56,586 bases of DNA, taken from positions 1-56,586 of the forward strand of contig JANLQX010000312.1 of assembly GCA_031368095.1 (NCBI GenBank), in the 5' to 3' direction. Source of the stretch: JANLQX01 sp031368095 (GTDB lineage: Bacteria > Actinomycetota > Acidimicrobiia > Acidimicrobiales > JANYDT01). How positions within the stretch are numbered: position 1 is the stretch's first letter; each line of letters begins with the position of its first letter. Below are positions 31,147-40,300 of this stretch, in pieces. The position numbers were made by a program, and so were the translations under genes. The notes under the pieces are model-generated. The model saw only the letters and a list, made by a program, of their open reading frames with translations, was not told the DNA's origin and ran no database searches.

Positions 31147-31563
31147 ATGGCAACTAAAGCTGCAAAAAAGAAGACTATGTCCAACGAGCACAAGTCGGCC
31201 TTGGCCGTCGGTCGTACTCAGGGACGTGCGGTTCGGAACTACCTCGAAGCACTTGAGGCTCACAAGCCCAAGCGGGGCCGCAAGCGCACCCCTGATTCGA
31301 TCAGCAAGCGCCTCGCCACGATCGACGTTGAGATCGATGAAGCCGGCCCCATGGATCGCCTTCTCCTCGTCCAGGAGCGGACCGATTTGCAGAACGAGCT
31401 GGAATCACTCGAGGCCGGCATCGATCTTGCCGATTTCGAAGAGGCCTTCATCGCCGAAGCGTTGGAATTCAGCGAGCGCAAGGGCATCAGCTACGCCAGC
31501 TGGCGCGAGCTTGGCGTTGAGCCGGCCGTGTTGAAGGCTGCGGGTATTCGTCGCAGCATGTAA
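31147..31563 (+). CDS. Small basic AT-hook-like conserved protein
   Basis: A 138-residue protein with a Lys/Ala-rich start (MATKAAKKKTMSNEHKSALA), a KPKRGRKRTPDSISKRL segment at about 40-56 that resembles an AT-hook (RGRKR core), and a charged coiled-coil-like second half. Actinobacteria have a similar conserved uncharacterised protein. DNA binding or nucleoid association is plausible from the basic hook but is inference. CAAACT 7 nt before ATG 31147 fits a leaderless promoter. It ends before a strong bidirectional terminator. Confidence 0.75.
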   Translation: MATKAAKKKTMSNEHKSALAVGRTQGRAVRNYLEALEAHKPKRGRKRTPDSISKRLATIDVEIDEAGPMDRLLLVQERTDLQNELESLEAGIDLADFEEAFIAEALEFSERKGISYASWRELGVEPAVLKAAGIRRSM

Positions 31564-31612
31564 TCCGGCAACATGTAGTTCTCGGGCGCCATCGCCCACC
31601 GTGTTTTACTGA

Positions 31613-31638
31613 CCGACCCGACGACTTCGTCGGGTCGG
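31613..31638. terminator. Strong bidirectional intrinsic terminator
   Basis: CCGACCCGACG (31613-31623), loop ACTT, CGTCGGGTCGG (31628-31638): a perfect 11-bp GC-rich stem. TTTTACT precedes and TT follows it. It separates the convergent small basic protein gene and purB and can serve both. Confidence 0.85.
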
Positions 31639-31654
31639 TTCCGCGCTCGGGCGG

Positions 31655-32950
31655 TTACGAACCAATCGCCTCGGCGCTGGCAATCACGCGATGACTATGG
31701 CGCAGCACGCGACCCAGACTGAACGCCTCATCCAGGGCCGATTTGCTCAAGGTCAGGTTGGGTTCGGCGTCGAGGAGTTGGCGGAACGACGTCTCCGTGT
31801 CCCAGGACTTCATCGCCAATTCCTGCACGATCCGGTAGGCATCGTCTCGCGACATTCCCGAACCGACAAGGGCCAGCAGCACCGATTGGCTGAACACCAG
31901 TCCGAAAGAGGCATCGATATTGGCCGCCATCCGCTCGGTATCGACGAAGAGCCCGTCGATCACGGATCGTGCCTTGGCGAGCATGTAGTGGGTCAGCAAA
32001 CACGTGTCGGGCAGGATCACCCGCTCGACCGATGAGTGGGAGATGTCGCGTTCGTGCCACAACGCCACGTTTTCGAATCCGGCCACGAGATTGCCCCGCA
32101 AAATCCGGGCCAGTCCGGCCAACCGCTCGGCGGTGATCGGATTTCGTTTGTGGGGCATGGCCGAGCTGCCCTTTTGGCCCACTCGAAAGGGCTCACGGAC
32201 CTCGCGCACCTCGGTGCGCTGCAGGTGCCGGATCTCGACGGCGATCGTCTCGATGGTGGCGCCCGTCGACGCGCACGCGCTGAGGAATTCGGCGTGACGG
32301 TCGCGAGCCACGACCTGGGTCGCCGGAACCGGCGTTAGGCCTAGTCGTTCGCACACATACGATTCCACCGAAGGGTCAATGTTCGAATACGTGCCCACCG
32401 CGCCGCTGAGTTTGCCGACGGCGATGGCTTCGCGAGCCCGCCGTAAACGGGTGCGATCACGATCGACCGATAGTGCCCACAGGGCCAGCTTGGCGCCGAA
32501 GGTGGTCGGCTCGGCGTGGATGCCGTGGGTCCGCCCCATGCATGGCGTGTCGGCGAACTCCACGGCTCGACGTTGCAGCGAGGCAATCAACGCCGAAGCT
32601 CCGTCGATCAGGAGGTCGGCCGACTCGGTGAGCGCCAGACACAAGGCGGTGTCAACCACGTCGGTCGAGGTGAGGCCGTAGTGGATCCACGACCCGGCCG
32701 GGAAACCGATCGACGCCTGCACGATGTCGACGAACGCGGCGACATCGTGATCGGTAATCTTCTCGCGTTCGAGCACTTCGTCGGCGGTGGCACTGGCCCG
32801 AGCCCGACACACGGCGGCATCGGCGGCGGGCACCACGCCGAGCGCAACGTGGGCCTCGGTGGCCAGCAGTTCGATCTCCAACCAACGGGCGATCTTGGCG
32901 TCATCGGTCCAGATGGCCGCCATCTCCGGGAGCGAGTAGCGGTCGATCAT
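31655..32950 (-). CDS. purB: Adenylosuccinate lyase
   Basis: Catalyses two purine steps: SAICAR to AICAR plus fumarate, and adenylosuccinate to AMP plus fumarate. The 431-residue protein has the fumarase/aspartase signature GSSAMPHKRNPITAERL with the catalytic Ser loop, GRTHGIHAEPTTFGAKLALW with the catalytic His, and YGLTSTDVVDTAL. ATG 32950 overlaps the purA stop as ATGA (32947-32950), so translation is coupled and the pair makes AMP from IMP. The frame continues to 33097 only as an overlap with purA. Confidence 0.96.
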   Translation of the reverse strand: MIDRYSLPEMAAIWTDDAKIARWLEIELLATEAHVALGVVPAADAAVCRARASATADEVLEREKITDHDVAAFVDIVQASIGFPAGSWIHYGLTSTDVVDTALCLALTESADLLIDGASALIASLQRRAVEFADTPCMGRTHGIHAEPTTFGAKLALWALSVDRDRTRLRRAREAIAVGKLSGAVGTYSNIDPSVESYVCERLGLTPVPATQVVARDRHAEFLSACASTGATIETIAVEIRHLQRTEVREVREPFRVGQKGSSAMPHKRNPITAERLAGLARILRGNLVAGFENVALWHERDISHSSVERVILPDTCLLTHYMLAKARSVIDGLFVDTERMAANIDASFGLVFSQSVLLALVGSGMSRDDAYRIVQELAMKSWDTETSFRQLLDAEPNLTLSKSALDEAFSLGRVLRHSHRVIASAEAIGS

Positions 32951-34224
32951 GGGAGGGCGATCATCTGGTCGCGGGCCGGGCCGATGCCAAGCATCGACAC
33001 GCGCACGCCGCTGGTCTCGGCGAGACGCCGAAGGAACGCTTGCGCGTTCGTCGGAAGCTCGTCGAAGCGCCGACACGACGTGGTGTCGGCCTGCCAACCG
33101 GGCAGTTCCTCATAGACCGGTACGGCGCGTTCGAACAGGCCGAGATCGGCGGGGAGAAACTCGTGGCGCACTCCGTCGATGTCATAGGCCACGCAGATCT
33201 TCACCACGGGCAGTGGATCGAGGATGTCGAGCTTCAGAATGGCCAGTTCGGTGAGCGAGTTGAGGCGCACGGCTTGGCGCATCATCACTGCGTCAAACCA
33301 ACCAGCGCGACGACGGCGGCCGGTCACGGTGCCAAACTCGTGACCGCGTTCAACAATGTCATTGCCGATCGCGTCGTGGAGTTCGGTGGGAAAGGGTCCG
33401 GCCCCCACGCGGGTCACGTAGGCCTTGGCGATACCGACGATTCGGGTGAGATCTCGGGGACCCACGCCGGCACCAGCGCAGGCGGCGCCGGCGATGGGGT
33501 TCGACGATGTCACGAAGGGATAGGTGCCGTGATCGATGTCCAGGAACGTGGCTTGCGCGCCCTCGAAGAGCACTGCCTTCTGGGCGGTCAAGGCGCGGTG
33601 AATCAGGTCGACGGTATCGGCGACATAGGGCGCAAGGCGCGGCGCGAAAGTATCGAGATACTCGGCCGCCACGTCGTGCTCATTGATCGGGTCGGCGTCG
33701 AACACCTTCGTCAGGATCAGATTCTTTTCCACCAATGCGTAGCGGAGGCGTTCACGAAAACGGGTGGGCGACAGCAGGTCCTGCACGCGGATTCCCTCAC
33801 GGGCCACCTTGTCGACGTAAGCGGGGCCAATCCCGTTCTTGGTCGTACCGAGTGCCCGCTCACCGCGTTGCGCTTCAGCGAGGGTGTCAAGCACCTGATG
33901 CCACGGCATGATGAGGTGCGCGTTGGTGCTGACTCGCAGGCGTGAGGTGTCGATGTCGGCGCCGCCCAGCATGTCGAGTTCGGCGAACAGGGTGGGGAGA
34001 TGCAGAACCACGCCGTTGGCGATGATCGGAATCACGTGGGGATACAGGATCCCCGACGGGGTCAGCCGAAAGGCGAACTTTCGGTCACCGACAACGACCG
34101 TGTGTCCGGCGTTGTGGCCACCCTGGTACCGCACGACCACGTCGGAGCTCTCACTGAGCAGGTCGACGACCTTGGCCTTACCTTCGTCGCCCCACTGTGT
34201 GCCGACAACAACGGTTCCAGTCAT
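32947..34224 (-). CDS. purA: Adenylosuccinate synthetase
   Basis: GTP-dependent ligation of aspartate to IMP, the first committed step to AMP. 425 residues with the P-loop-like GTQWGDEGKAKVVDLL, the IMP-site GGHNAGHTVV, GTTKNGIGPAYVDKVAREG, and YVTRVGAGPFPTEL with GHEFGTVTGRRRRAGWFDAV near the GTP site. Length and start (MTGTVVVGTQWGDEGK) are standard. In the middle of a minus-strand run PEP-protein, MFS, purA, purB with gaps of 40 and 14 nt and an overlap, so possibly one transcript; TAGCGT upstream of the ATG may give purA its own promoter. Confidence 0.96.
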   Translation of the reverse strand: MTGTVVVGTQWGDEGKAKVVDLLSESSDVVVRYQGGHNAGHTVVVGDRKFAFRLTPSGILYPHVIPIIANGVVLHLPTLFAELDMLGGADIDTSRLRVSTNAHLIMPWHQVLDTLAEAQRGERALGTTKNGIGPAYVDKVAREGIRVQDLLSPTRFRERLRYALVEKNLILTKVFDADPINEHDVAAEYLDTFAPRLAPYVADTVDLIHRALTAQKAVLFEGAQATFLDIDHGTYPFVTSSNPIAGAACAGAGVGPRDLTRIVGIAKAYVTRVGAGPFPTELHDAIGNDIVERGHEFGTVTGRRRRAGWFDAVMMRQAVRLNSLTELAILKLDILDPLPVVKICVAYDIDGVRHEFLPADLGLFERAVPVYEELPGWQADTTSCRRFDELPTNAQAFLRRLAETSGVRVSMLGIGPARDQMIALP

Positions 34225-34238
34225 ATCGGTGCGTCACG

Positions 34239-35435
34239 CTACCCCGCCAGCGCCGCGGTCCCACCCCGATGGGGAAGAGACGTGGGCATATGCCGGGAGA
34301 CCGGCACCGCGAGAACGACCGCTGCCGCGGCAATCACGTACATCACTCGTGTGCCGGAGCCGTCGTCGGCAACGACGGCGGCGAGCACCACGCTGGCGAC
34401 GATGCTGCCAACGTAGCGACTGGCCGACAGCACTCCGGCGGCCACTCCGGTGCGCTCCGGGGGCACCGTCTCGAGCCCGGCGGAAACCATCGATGGCGAG
34501 GCAAACCCCAAGCCCACCCCGAAGAGCGCGAGGGCCATGATCAGCACGGACGGGGCAACGTCGACGCCATAGGGCACCAGCACGAGAGTTCCGGTTGCGG
34601 CGACCACCAGTCCGGCCGCGATCGCCCGCTTCTTGCCATGACGATCACCGAAGCGACCGCCGGGCGGCCCCATCACGATCAAACCAATCGTCAAGGCCGA
34701 GAGCGCAAGGCCGGTAGTTCCCGAACTCCAGCCCCGATGATCGAGCACAATCGGAGCGATCAGGAGAAACGAATACTGACCAAGATTGGCCAGGGCCTGG
34801 GTGAAGAAGGCGGCAACAAAACCGGTCCTCACATCATTCGTACGTGTACGTACTATTGTCTCAGAAGGCTTGACATTGGTGAGAACTCGTGCGGGGACGG
34901 ACACCCTGAACAACACGGCGAGAGCGACCGCCGCGATCGGAACGTTGGCCACGAAGATCGCCTTCCACCCAAAGGCCGAAACCAACACGCCGCCGATGAT
35001 CGGTCCGGCGGCGGCTCCGACTCCGACAACCGATCCGAGAATGCCAAACGCGTGCCCCCGCTGCTCGGGTCGCGTGATTGACCGCAACATCGACTGCACA
35101 CTCGGAGCGAGAGCTGACGCGAACACGGCCTGCGAACCACGGGCCACGACGAGCCATCGAAACGTTGGTGACAACGCGGCGCCGACCGAACAAAGCCCAA
35201 AGCCGAGCAGCGAGATCATGGTCAGCCGCTTGTTGCCGATGGCGTCGCTGAGTCGGCCCGACAATGGCTGACCGATCAACATCGCCACGAGATACACGGT
35301 GATGAGCAGGCCCGCGTGGCCGCGCCCGATCCCAAAGCTGCGAGCCAGCTTCGGGAGGGCGACGGCCACCATTGTTGAGTTGAGCGGGACCAGGCCCGAC
35401 GCCAGCGCAATGCCAATGATGGTGCTGCGGGGCAT
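34239..35435 (-). CDS. MFS drug/metabolite exporter
   Basis: A 398-residue major facilitator with about 12 helices. Motif A appears in the cytoplasmic loop after helix 2 (GQPLSGRLSDAIGNKRL) and a second copy-like loop in the other half (PPGGRFGDRHGKKRAIAAG). The GILGSVVGVGAAAGPIIGG block resembles motif C of proton-coupled drug exporters. ATG 35435 gives the usual short N-terminus; the frame continuing to 35624 overlaps the neighbouring gene. It starts 40 nt after the PEP-mobile-domain gene and ends 14 nt before purA. The substrate is unknown; adjacency to purA could be accidental. Confidence 0.88.
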   Translation of the reverse strand: MPRSTIIGIALASGLVPLNSTMVAVALPKLARSFGIGRGHAGLLITVYLVAMLIGQPLSGRLSDAIGNKRLTMISLLGFGLCSVGAALSPTFRWLVVARGSQAVFASALAPSVQSMLRSITRPEQRGHAFGILGSVVGVGAAAGPIIGGVLVSAFGWKAIFVANVPIAAVALAVLFRVSVPARVLTNVKPSETIVRTRTNDVRTGFVAAFFTQALANLGQYSFLLIAPIVLDHRGWSSGTTGLALSALTIGLIVMGPPGGRFGDRHGKKRAIAAGLVVAATGTLVLVPYGVDVAPSVLIMALALFGVGLGFASPSMVSAGLETVPPERTGVAAGVLSASRYVGSIVASVVLAAVVADDGSGTRVMYVIAAAAVVLAVPVSRHMPTSLPHRGGTAALAG

Positions 35436-35475
35436 TGTCGGCTCCGCGTTGGGCCGGGCCTCAGGGCCGCGTGAG

Positions 35476-37140
35476 TCAGGCAAGTACGAGCACTTGCCCG
35501 GACCGACCGTCGACGCGAACACGGGAGCCGTGGGGAATACGTCGCGAGCCATTGGTCGTGCCGACCACGGCCGGAAAGCCGAGCTCGCGAGCCATGATCG
35601 CAGCATGGCAGGCGAAGCTGCCATGGTCAGTCACGATGGCGCCAACGAGGTGGATCATGGCGTTGAAGGCTTCCCCGGTGGCCGAAGTCACCAGCACGTC
35701 GCCCTCCTGGAGCTCAAAGAGATCCTCGAAGTTGTGCACCACATGGGCCCGACCTTCGTAGACGCTGGCCCCAACGGGGATTCCTTGGATCATCGTCGCG
35801 GTCCCGGCCGCCTCCGGCAGTTCACCGAGGATGGCGTCGATCATGAACCCAACGGCCGACATGAGGCGAGCCATTTCCGGCGGGAGCCCGTCGACCGATG
35901 GCGGCTCAGGCATGGGCGGGCCAATGAAGCGCGGGGCGCCGCTCAAGGTGAGCGCGGTGCGCTGCGTGGCACGGGTCTGGAGTTCCGTAGTGGTCGGGGT
36001 CGCGCTCCCATCGACGAGGCCGAGAAGTTCGACGAAGCTGGCATCGAGCACATCGTTGGCACTGTCCACCCGGCCACGCTCGACCAGCCGTCGGCCAAGT
36101 TCCAACATGGCGAGACGCATGAGTCCGAACGCCGATACGTCGCTGAAGATGCCTCGCTCATCGCGCAGGCGATACATCGTCCGCGCTTCGTGGAGCAGGG
36201 CGTCGAAGGCGACTCGATGTTCCGAGGGCACCATAAGTCGAACTTCGGCGGCATAGGCCAGAGCACGGGCGGTCGCGGCATCGGGCATGGCCGTGAGACC
36301 GGCGGCGAGCTTGCCGAGAATCAGGTCCGGACATTCGGCGAACGTCGGTCGGTGGACATCGAAACCTTCGACCACGCGGTAGCCGGTCGCGGCGACGTAG
36401 TCCGCTACCTCAGGCAAACGTCGGCACAGTTCGGCGAGACGTTTTGCATCGCTCAGTCCACCGCCGTCGATGGTGAGTGCCGTGGCGCTCGGGTCGCGCT
36501 TGATGGCCGCCACGGCATCGGTCATTTCCGACGACACGAGACTGGAGATCGGCGACGCGCCGCCTAGGGCATCGAACAACGCCGCCGGCGCAATCCCCGT
36601 CCACGAACTTGTCTGCAACAGGAAATCGCCGACCGGGATCATGGCTGAAAGGTTGAATCGGTGGTGTTGGTACACCATCTCTTCGAGATGCGCCCCGCAC
36701 GCTTCGATATGCGCGCGTAGGGCCACGTCTGTTAGGCCGCGGAGGTTCGACTCGTTGAGTTCCCTATGTCGGCGCAGCGAGCTCGGCTTCAGCTCGTTGT
36801 CCCAGAGGGTCAGGTCGTCGTTCCAGATCCTTGCGTTAAACGCGTGGGCGGCAACACCGACCCGGCGACCGAACTCAGCCCCTAGTTCCTCCGGACTCTT
36901 CGGCCCGTCAGGGCCAGGCATGTCGAACGGTTGGGGCTGGTGATAGGTAAACCCGTTGACCGTCGACATGGCGAGTCGATCGATCAACGTGCCGTACTTA
37001 CTGCACGTCTCCTCGAACCCCCGGTTGAAGCCGAGCGGATAGAGCGATTGGGCGATCAGGGTGTTCGGTTGCGGGTTGTGGGCGCGGTCCTGCATCCACG
37101 GTCCCGGCACACTGGGTGTCCAACTCGGATCAAAGGTCAT
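35476..37140 (-). CDS. PEP-utilizing-enzyme mobile-domain protein lacking ATP-grasp
   Basis: A 554-residue protein. The C-terminal ~90 residues are the swivelling phosphohistidine domain of PEP synthase/PPDK-type enzymes (GDVLVTSATGEAFNAMIHLV, then TDHGSFACHAAIMARELGFP with the phospho-His). The preceding ~450 residues are helical and resemble the central part of rifampin phosphotransferase- or phenylphosphate-synthase-like proteins. The N-terminal ATP-grasp those systems need is absent here and not nearby. It may work with an ATP-binding partner coded elsewhere to phosphorylate a small molecule. The start at ATG 37140 follows GGGAGAC. Confidence 0.7.
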   Translation of the reverse strand: MTFDPSWTPSVPGPWMQDRAHNPQPNTLIAQSLYPLGFNRGFEETCSKYGTLIDRLAMSTVNGFTYHQPQPFDMPGPDGPKSPEELGAEFGRRVGVAAHAFNARIWNDDLTLWDNELKPSSLRRHRELNESNLRGLTDVALRAHIEACGAHLEEMVYQHHRFNLSAMIPVGDFLLQTSSWTGIAPAALFDALGGASPISSLVSSEMTDAVAAIKRDPSATALTIDGGGLSDAKRLAELCRRLPEVADYVAATGYRVVEGFDVHRPTFAECPDLILGKLAAGLTAMPDAATARALAYAAEVRLMVPSEHRVAFDALLHEARTMYRLRDERGIFSDVSAFGLMRLAMLELGRRLVERGRVDSANDVLDASFVELLGLVDGSATPTTTELQTRATQRTALTLSGAPRFIGPPMPEPPSVDGLPPEMARLMSAVGFMIDAILGELPEAAGTATMIQGIPVGASVYEGRAHVVHNFEDLFELQEGDVLVTSATGEAFNAMIHLVGAIVTDHGSFACHAAIMARELGFPAVVGTTNGSRRIPHGSRVRVDGRSGQVLVLA

Positions 37141-37160
37141 GGAAACGTCTCCCGTCATCA

Positions 37161-37188
37161 GTGCCACCGGCGCGAATGCCGGTGCCAC
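37161..37188. promoter_or_regulatory. Inverted repeat upstream of PEP-mobile-domain gene
   Basis: GTGCCACCGGC (37161-37171), 6-nt loop, GCCGGTGCCAC (37178-37188): 10 of 11 pairs match. It lies 21-48 nt before ATG 37140 in the 173-nt divergent spacer shared with the SARP-type regulator and may be an operator or a leader hairpin. Confidence 0.5.
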
Positions 37189-37219
37189 ATGCAGTGTCCG
37201 GGAGTGGGCACGCCAGGAG

Positions 37220-37241
37220 CGCGTCACCGGCGCGTCACCGG
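37220..37241. promoter_or_regulatory. Tandem 11-bp direct repeat, possible SARP operator
   Basis: CGCGTCACCGG is repeated twice head to tail (37220-37230, 37231-37241), followed by a weaker third unit CTCGTCCCCCA. SARP regulators bind heptameric direct repeats with 11-bp period, and the adjacent plus-strand gene codes for a SARP-type protein. TAGGGT (37300-37305), 8 nt before ATG 37314, may be the -10 element. Confidence 0.5.
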
Positions 37242-37313
37242 CTCGTCCCCCAACGTTCGGTCCTCGGTCACCTCCCGTTCGCCCAACGGCGGCTCCGGTT
37301 AGGGTTCGTGATT

Positions 37314-40300
37314 ATGGGCCCGAACGAGCAAGGCACCGACGTGTCCGTTCGTCTTCTCGGCCCGATACAGCTCGTTCACCATGGTGGCGAGATCGTCGAC
37401 CTACCGAGCCCCAGCCAGCGACGACTGGTCGCCATGTTGGGCCTGTCGGCCGGACGAACCCTTCGAACCGAGTTCCTGAGCGAGCAGCTTGGCGTGTCGC
37501 CCGGCGCGCTCCGCAAAACTGTCGCCCGGCTGCGGAACTATCTCGGGTCCAACGTCCTGCAGACACACGCCAGCGGATATCGATTCGACGGCCCGGTCGA
37601 CGCCAGGAAATTCGTCGACGAGGTCACGGCGGCAACCACGTCGACCTCGACCGTCGTTGCTGCCCTTGCCGCGCTCGACATCGCACTCGCGCGTTGGGTC
37701 GGTCCAGCACTCGACGAGTTCAGCCACGAGTCTTGGGCTGAGGCGGAGGCTGTCCGCCTTCAAGAACTCCATGCGCTTGCTATCGAACACCGTAGCGAGC
37801 TATTGCTCAGCAACGGTCGTGGCAGCGAAGCCGTCGCCGCCCTCCACGCCCACATCGCCGAGCATCCAACCCGCGATCGCGCTCGGGGACTCCTCCTCCG
37901 CGCGCTCGCCGTCGACGGTCGCCAGGCCGATGCTCTGCGCGCGTATCAAAGCTATCGGCGGTACCTCGCCGAAGAACTCGGCACCGCGCCGTCGTTGGCG
38001 GTCGTGGGGATCGAGCAGCGAATTGCCGCTGGTTGGATCGGGGTGGACGATCCAAAGGTAAGCGCTGCTCGCACAACTGTCGCTCCTTTCGTCCTCCACG
38101 GGGCGCTGGCCCAGGGCGCGACGCTTCTTGGACGGCAGCGTCAACACCTCGCCCTTCAGGCCGACGCCGCCAAGGCCAAGACCGGGGTGCTTCGAACGGT
38201 AGCGATCACCGGCGAGGCCGGCATTGGCAAAACCACATTGCTCGGCGCGTTCGGTCGTTGGCTTCATGACGGCGGGGCATCAGTCATCTACGGCCGCTGC
38301 GACGAGGCGGTCTCGGTGCCGCTCCTGCCGTTTCAGTCGATCGTCACACAACTTTTCGACGCCGCTCCAGCCGATCTTCGGACGGCGCACCGCACGAGTT
38401 TCGGCGATGCGCTGGCCCATCTCGTGCCAGCACTGGACGATCGCTTGGCCGCGCAGGACGGGAACACGCGGCAATGGGTCGACGCTTCGGCGGCGACCGC
38501 TGACGCAAGCCGTCGCTACGAACTTTTCGAAGCAACCGTTGACCTGATCGGGCGAACGGCTGACCGGCTCGCCGATGAAAGGCGGGGCCCGCTCACCCTA
38601 ATCATCGATGATTTGCACTGGGCCGAGCCGACTGCGCTTCTGCTTTTGCGGCACCTCGTTCGATCAAGTGTTGACCACTCGCTCCTCGTCATCGTGAGCT
38701 ACCGCGATTCCGGCGAGCGAAAGTCCGACGAATTGCGGGCCACCCTCGCCGACCTCGACCGGATCGCCAATCGCCGTGTTCCGCTGGTCGGTTTCGACGA
38801 TGCCGAGTTGGCCGAGCTCATCGCCTTCATGACGAGCGGGTCGACCGTCGAGCACCATACTGGCCTCGTTGCGCACCTGAGCAACGAGACCGGTGGCAAT
38901 CCCCTCTATGCCACCCAACTTGTCGCGCATCTTGTGGAGTCGGGTGCGCGTGGCTGGATTGAAGACCGTGACATGTCCGGCGAGGTCGAGGGTGTTGCCG
39001 CGATGGCGGAAGGCGATGTTCCACCCAGTCTGCGCGACATCATTTGGAGTCGGGTGCGGGCTATCGGCGCCATGGCATCGGAGGTGCTCGGTGCTGCGTC
39101 GGTCCTCGGGGTGGAGTTCCGTCACGACCTACTCGCGCACATGATCGACCTCGACGACGACAGTGTTGCCGCCGTCCTCGACGGTGCAGTCGACGCCGGA
39201 CTCCTCGTTGAACGAGGTGGCGGTGCGCAGACGTTGCGATTCGCTCACGCGCTGGTGGCCCACGCGTTGTACTCGGACTTGCGAGGTCGCACACGCAGCC
39301 AGCTTCACGAGCGCGCCGCGACAACGCTGCTGAAACACGCCGACGTCGCGTCGCACAAGACGATCGTCGAGCTCGCGCGTCATTCAGAGATGGCCGGCCG
39401 ACTCACCGACGCGCAGCATTGGGCGGCGGCCGCCGGGGACTCTGCGCTCGAACACCTTGCGGCGATCGAAGCGTCCCGTTGGTTCAGCTCCGCGCTTGAC
39501 CATGCTCGTGCCTTGAACGAGCCTCCAGCGGTCATTGCGCACCGTTTGCTCCGACTCGGTGAGGCCCAACATCGGGCCGGTGATCAACAGGCACGATCCA
39601 CGGTGCTCGAGGCCGCCACGATCGCCCGTCGGTGCGGCGCCGACGATGTCGTTGTGCGCGCCGCCCTCGCCGACGACCGCGAAATGATGCTGGTCGGCAG
39701 CGTCGACGTCGAACGTTTGGAGAGCGTCGAGGCTGCCCTCGCCGTGTGCGACCACGCTGACACCGATACCTACGCGCGCTTACTAGCACGGTTTGCCCGC
39801 GAACTGATCCACACGCCCCGGAACGCAGAGCGCCAGGAAGCGGCGACAAAGGCCATCGCCATCGCCGAGACGAGCGGCGACCCAAACCTTCTGACCCACG
39901 TTGCTCGAGCCCTGCTCCTCGCCCTCTGGGCCCCGGACACCCTTGCGCTGCGCTGCAGGCTCGTGCGCAGGTCAGCCGAAGCCGCCGATCGAACGAACGA
40001 TCCGTTCCTGCAGTTTCGAGCTCATCACGCGGCGTTCGTGGTCGCCATCGAGTCGGCCGACGCGCCGGCGGCGCGGCGGGCGAAGGCTCGCATCGAGGCG
40101 CTCGCCAGCCGCATGAACGAGCCTCGCCTGCATTGGATGAACGCGTTGGTGAACTCCTTCGAGGCAACGATGGGAGCGCGCATTTCCGAAGGCGACGAAG
40201 CTGCCGCCCGCGCCTTCGCGCTGGCAACCGAGATGGGGGACGCCGACGCGTTCACGATCTACGCCACCCAGATTTTCGTGAGCCACACCTTTGCCGGTCG

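Noticed and set aside
35299..36567. A long plus-strand frame across the PEP-mobile-domain gene
   Set aside because: Opposite strand of a gene with a recognisable phosphohistidine domain; no start signal or domain of its own.
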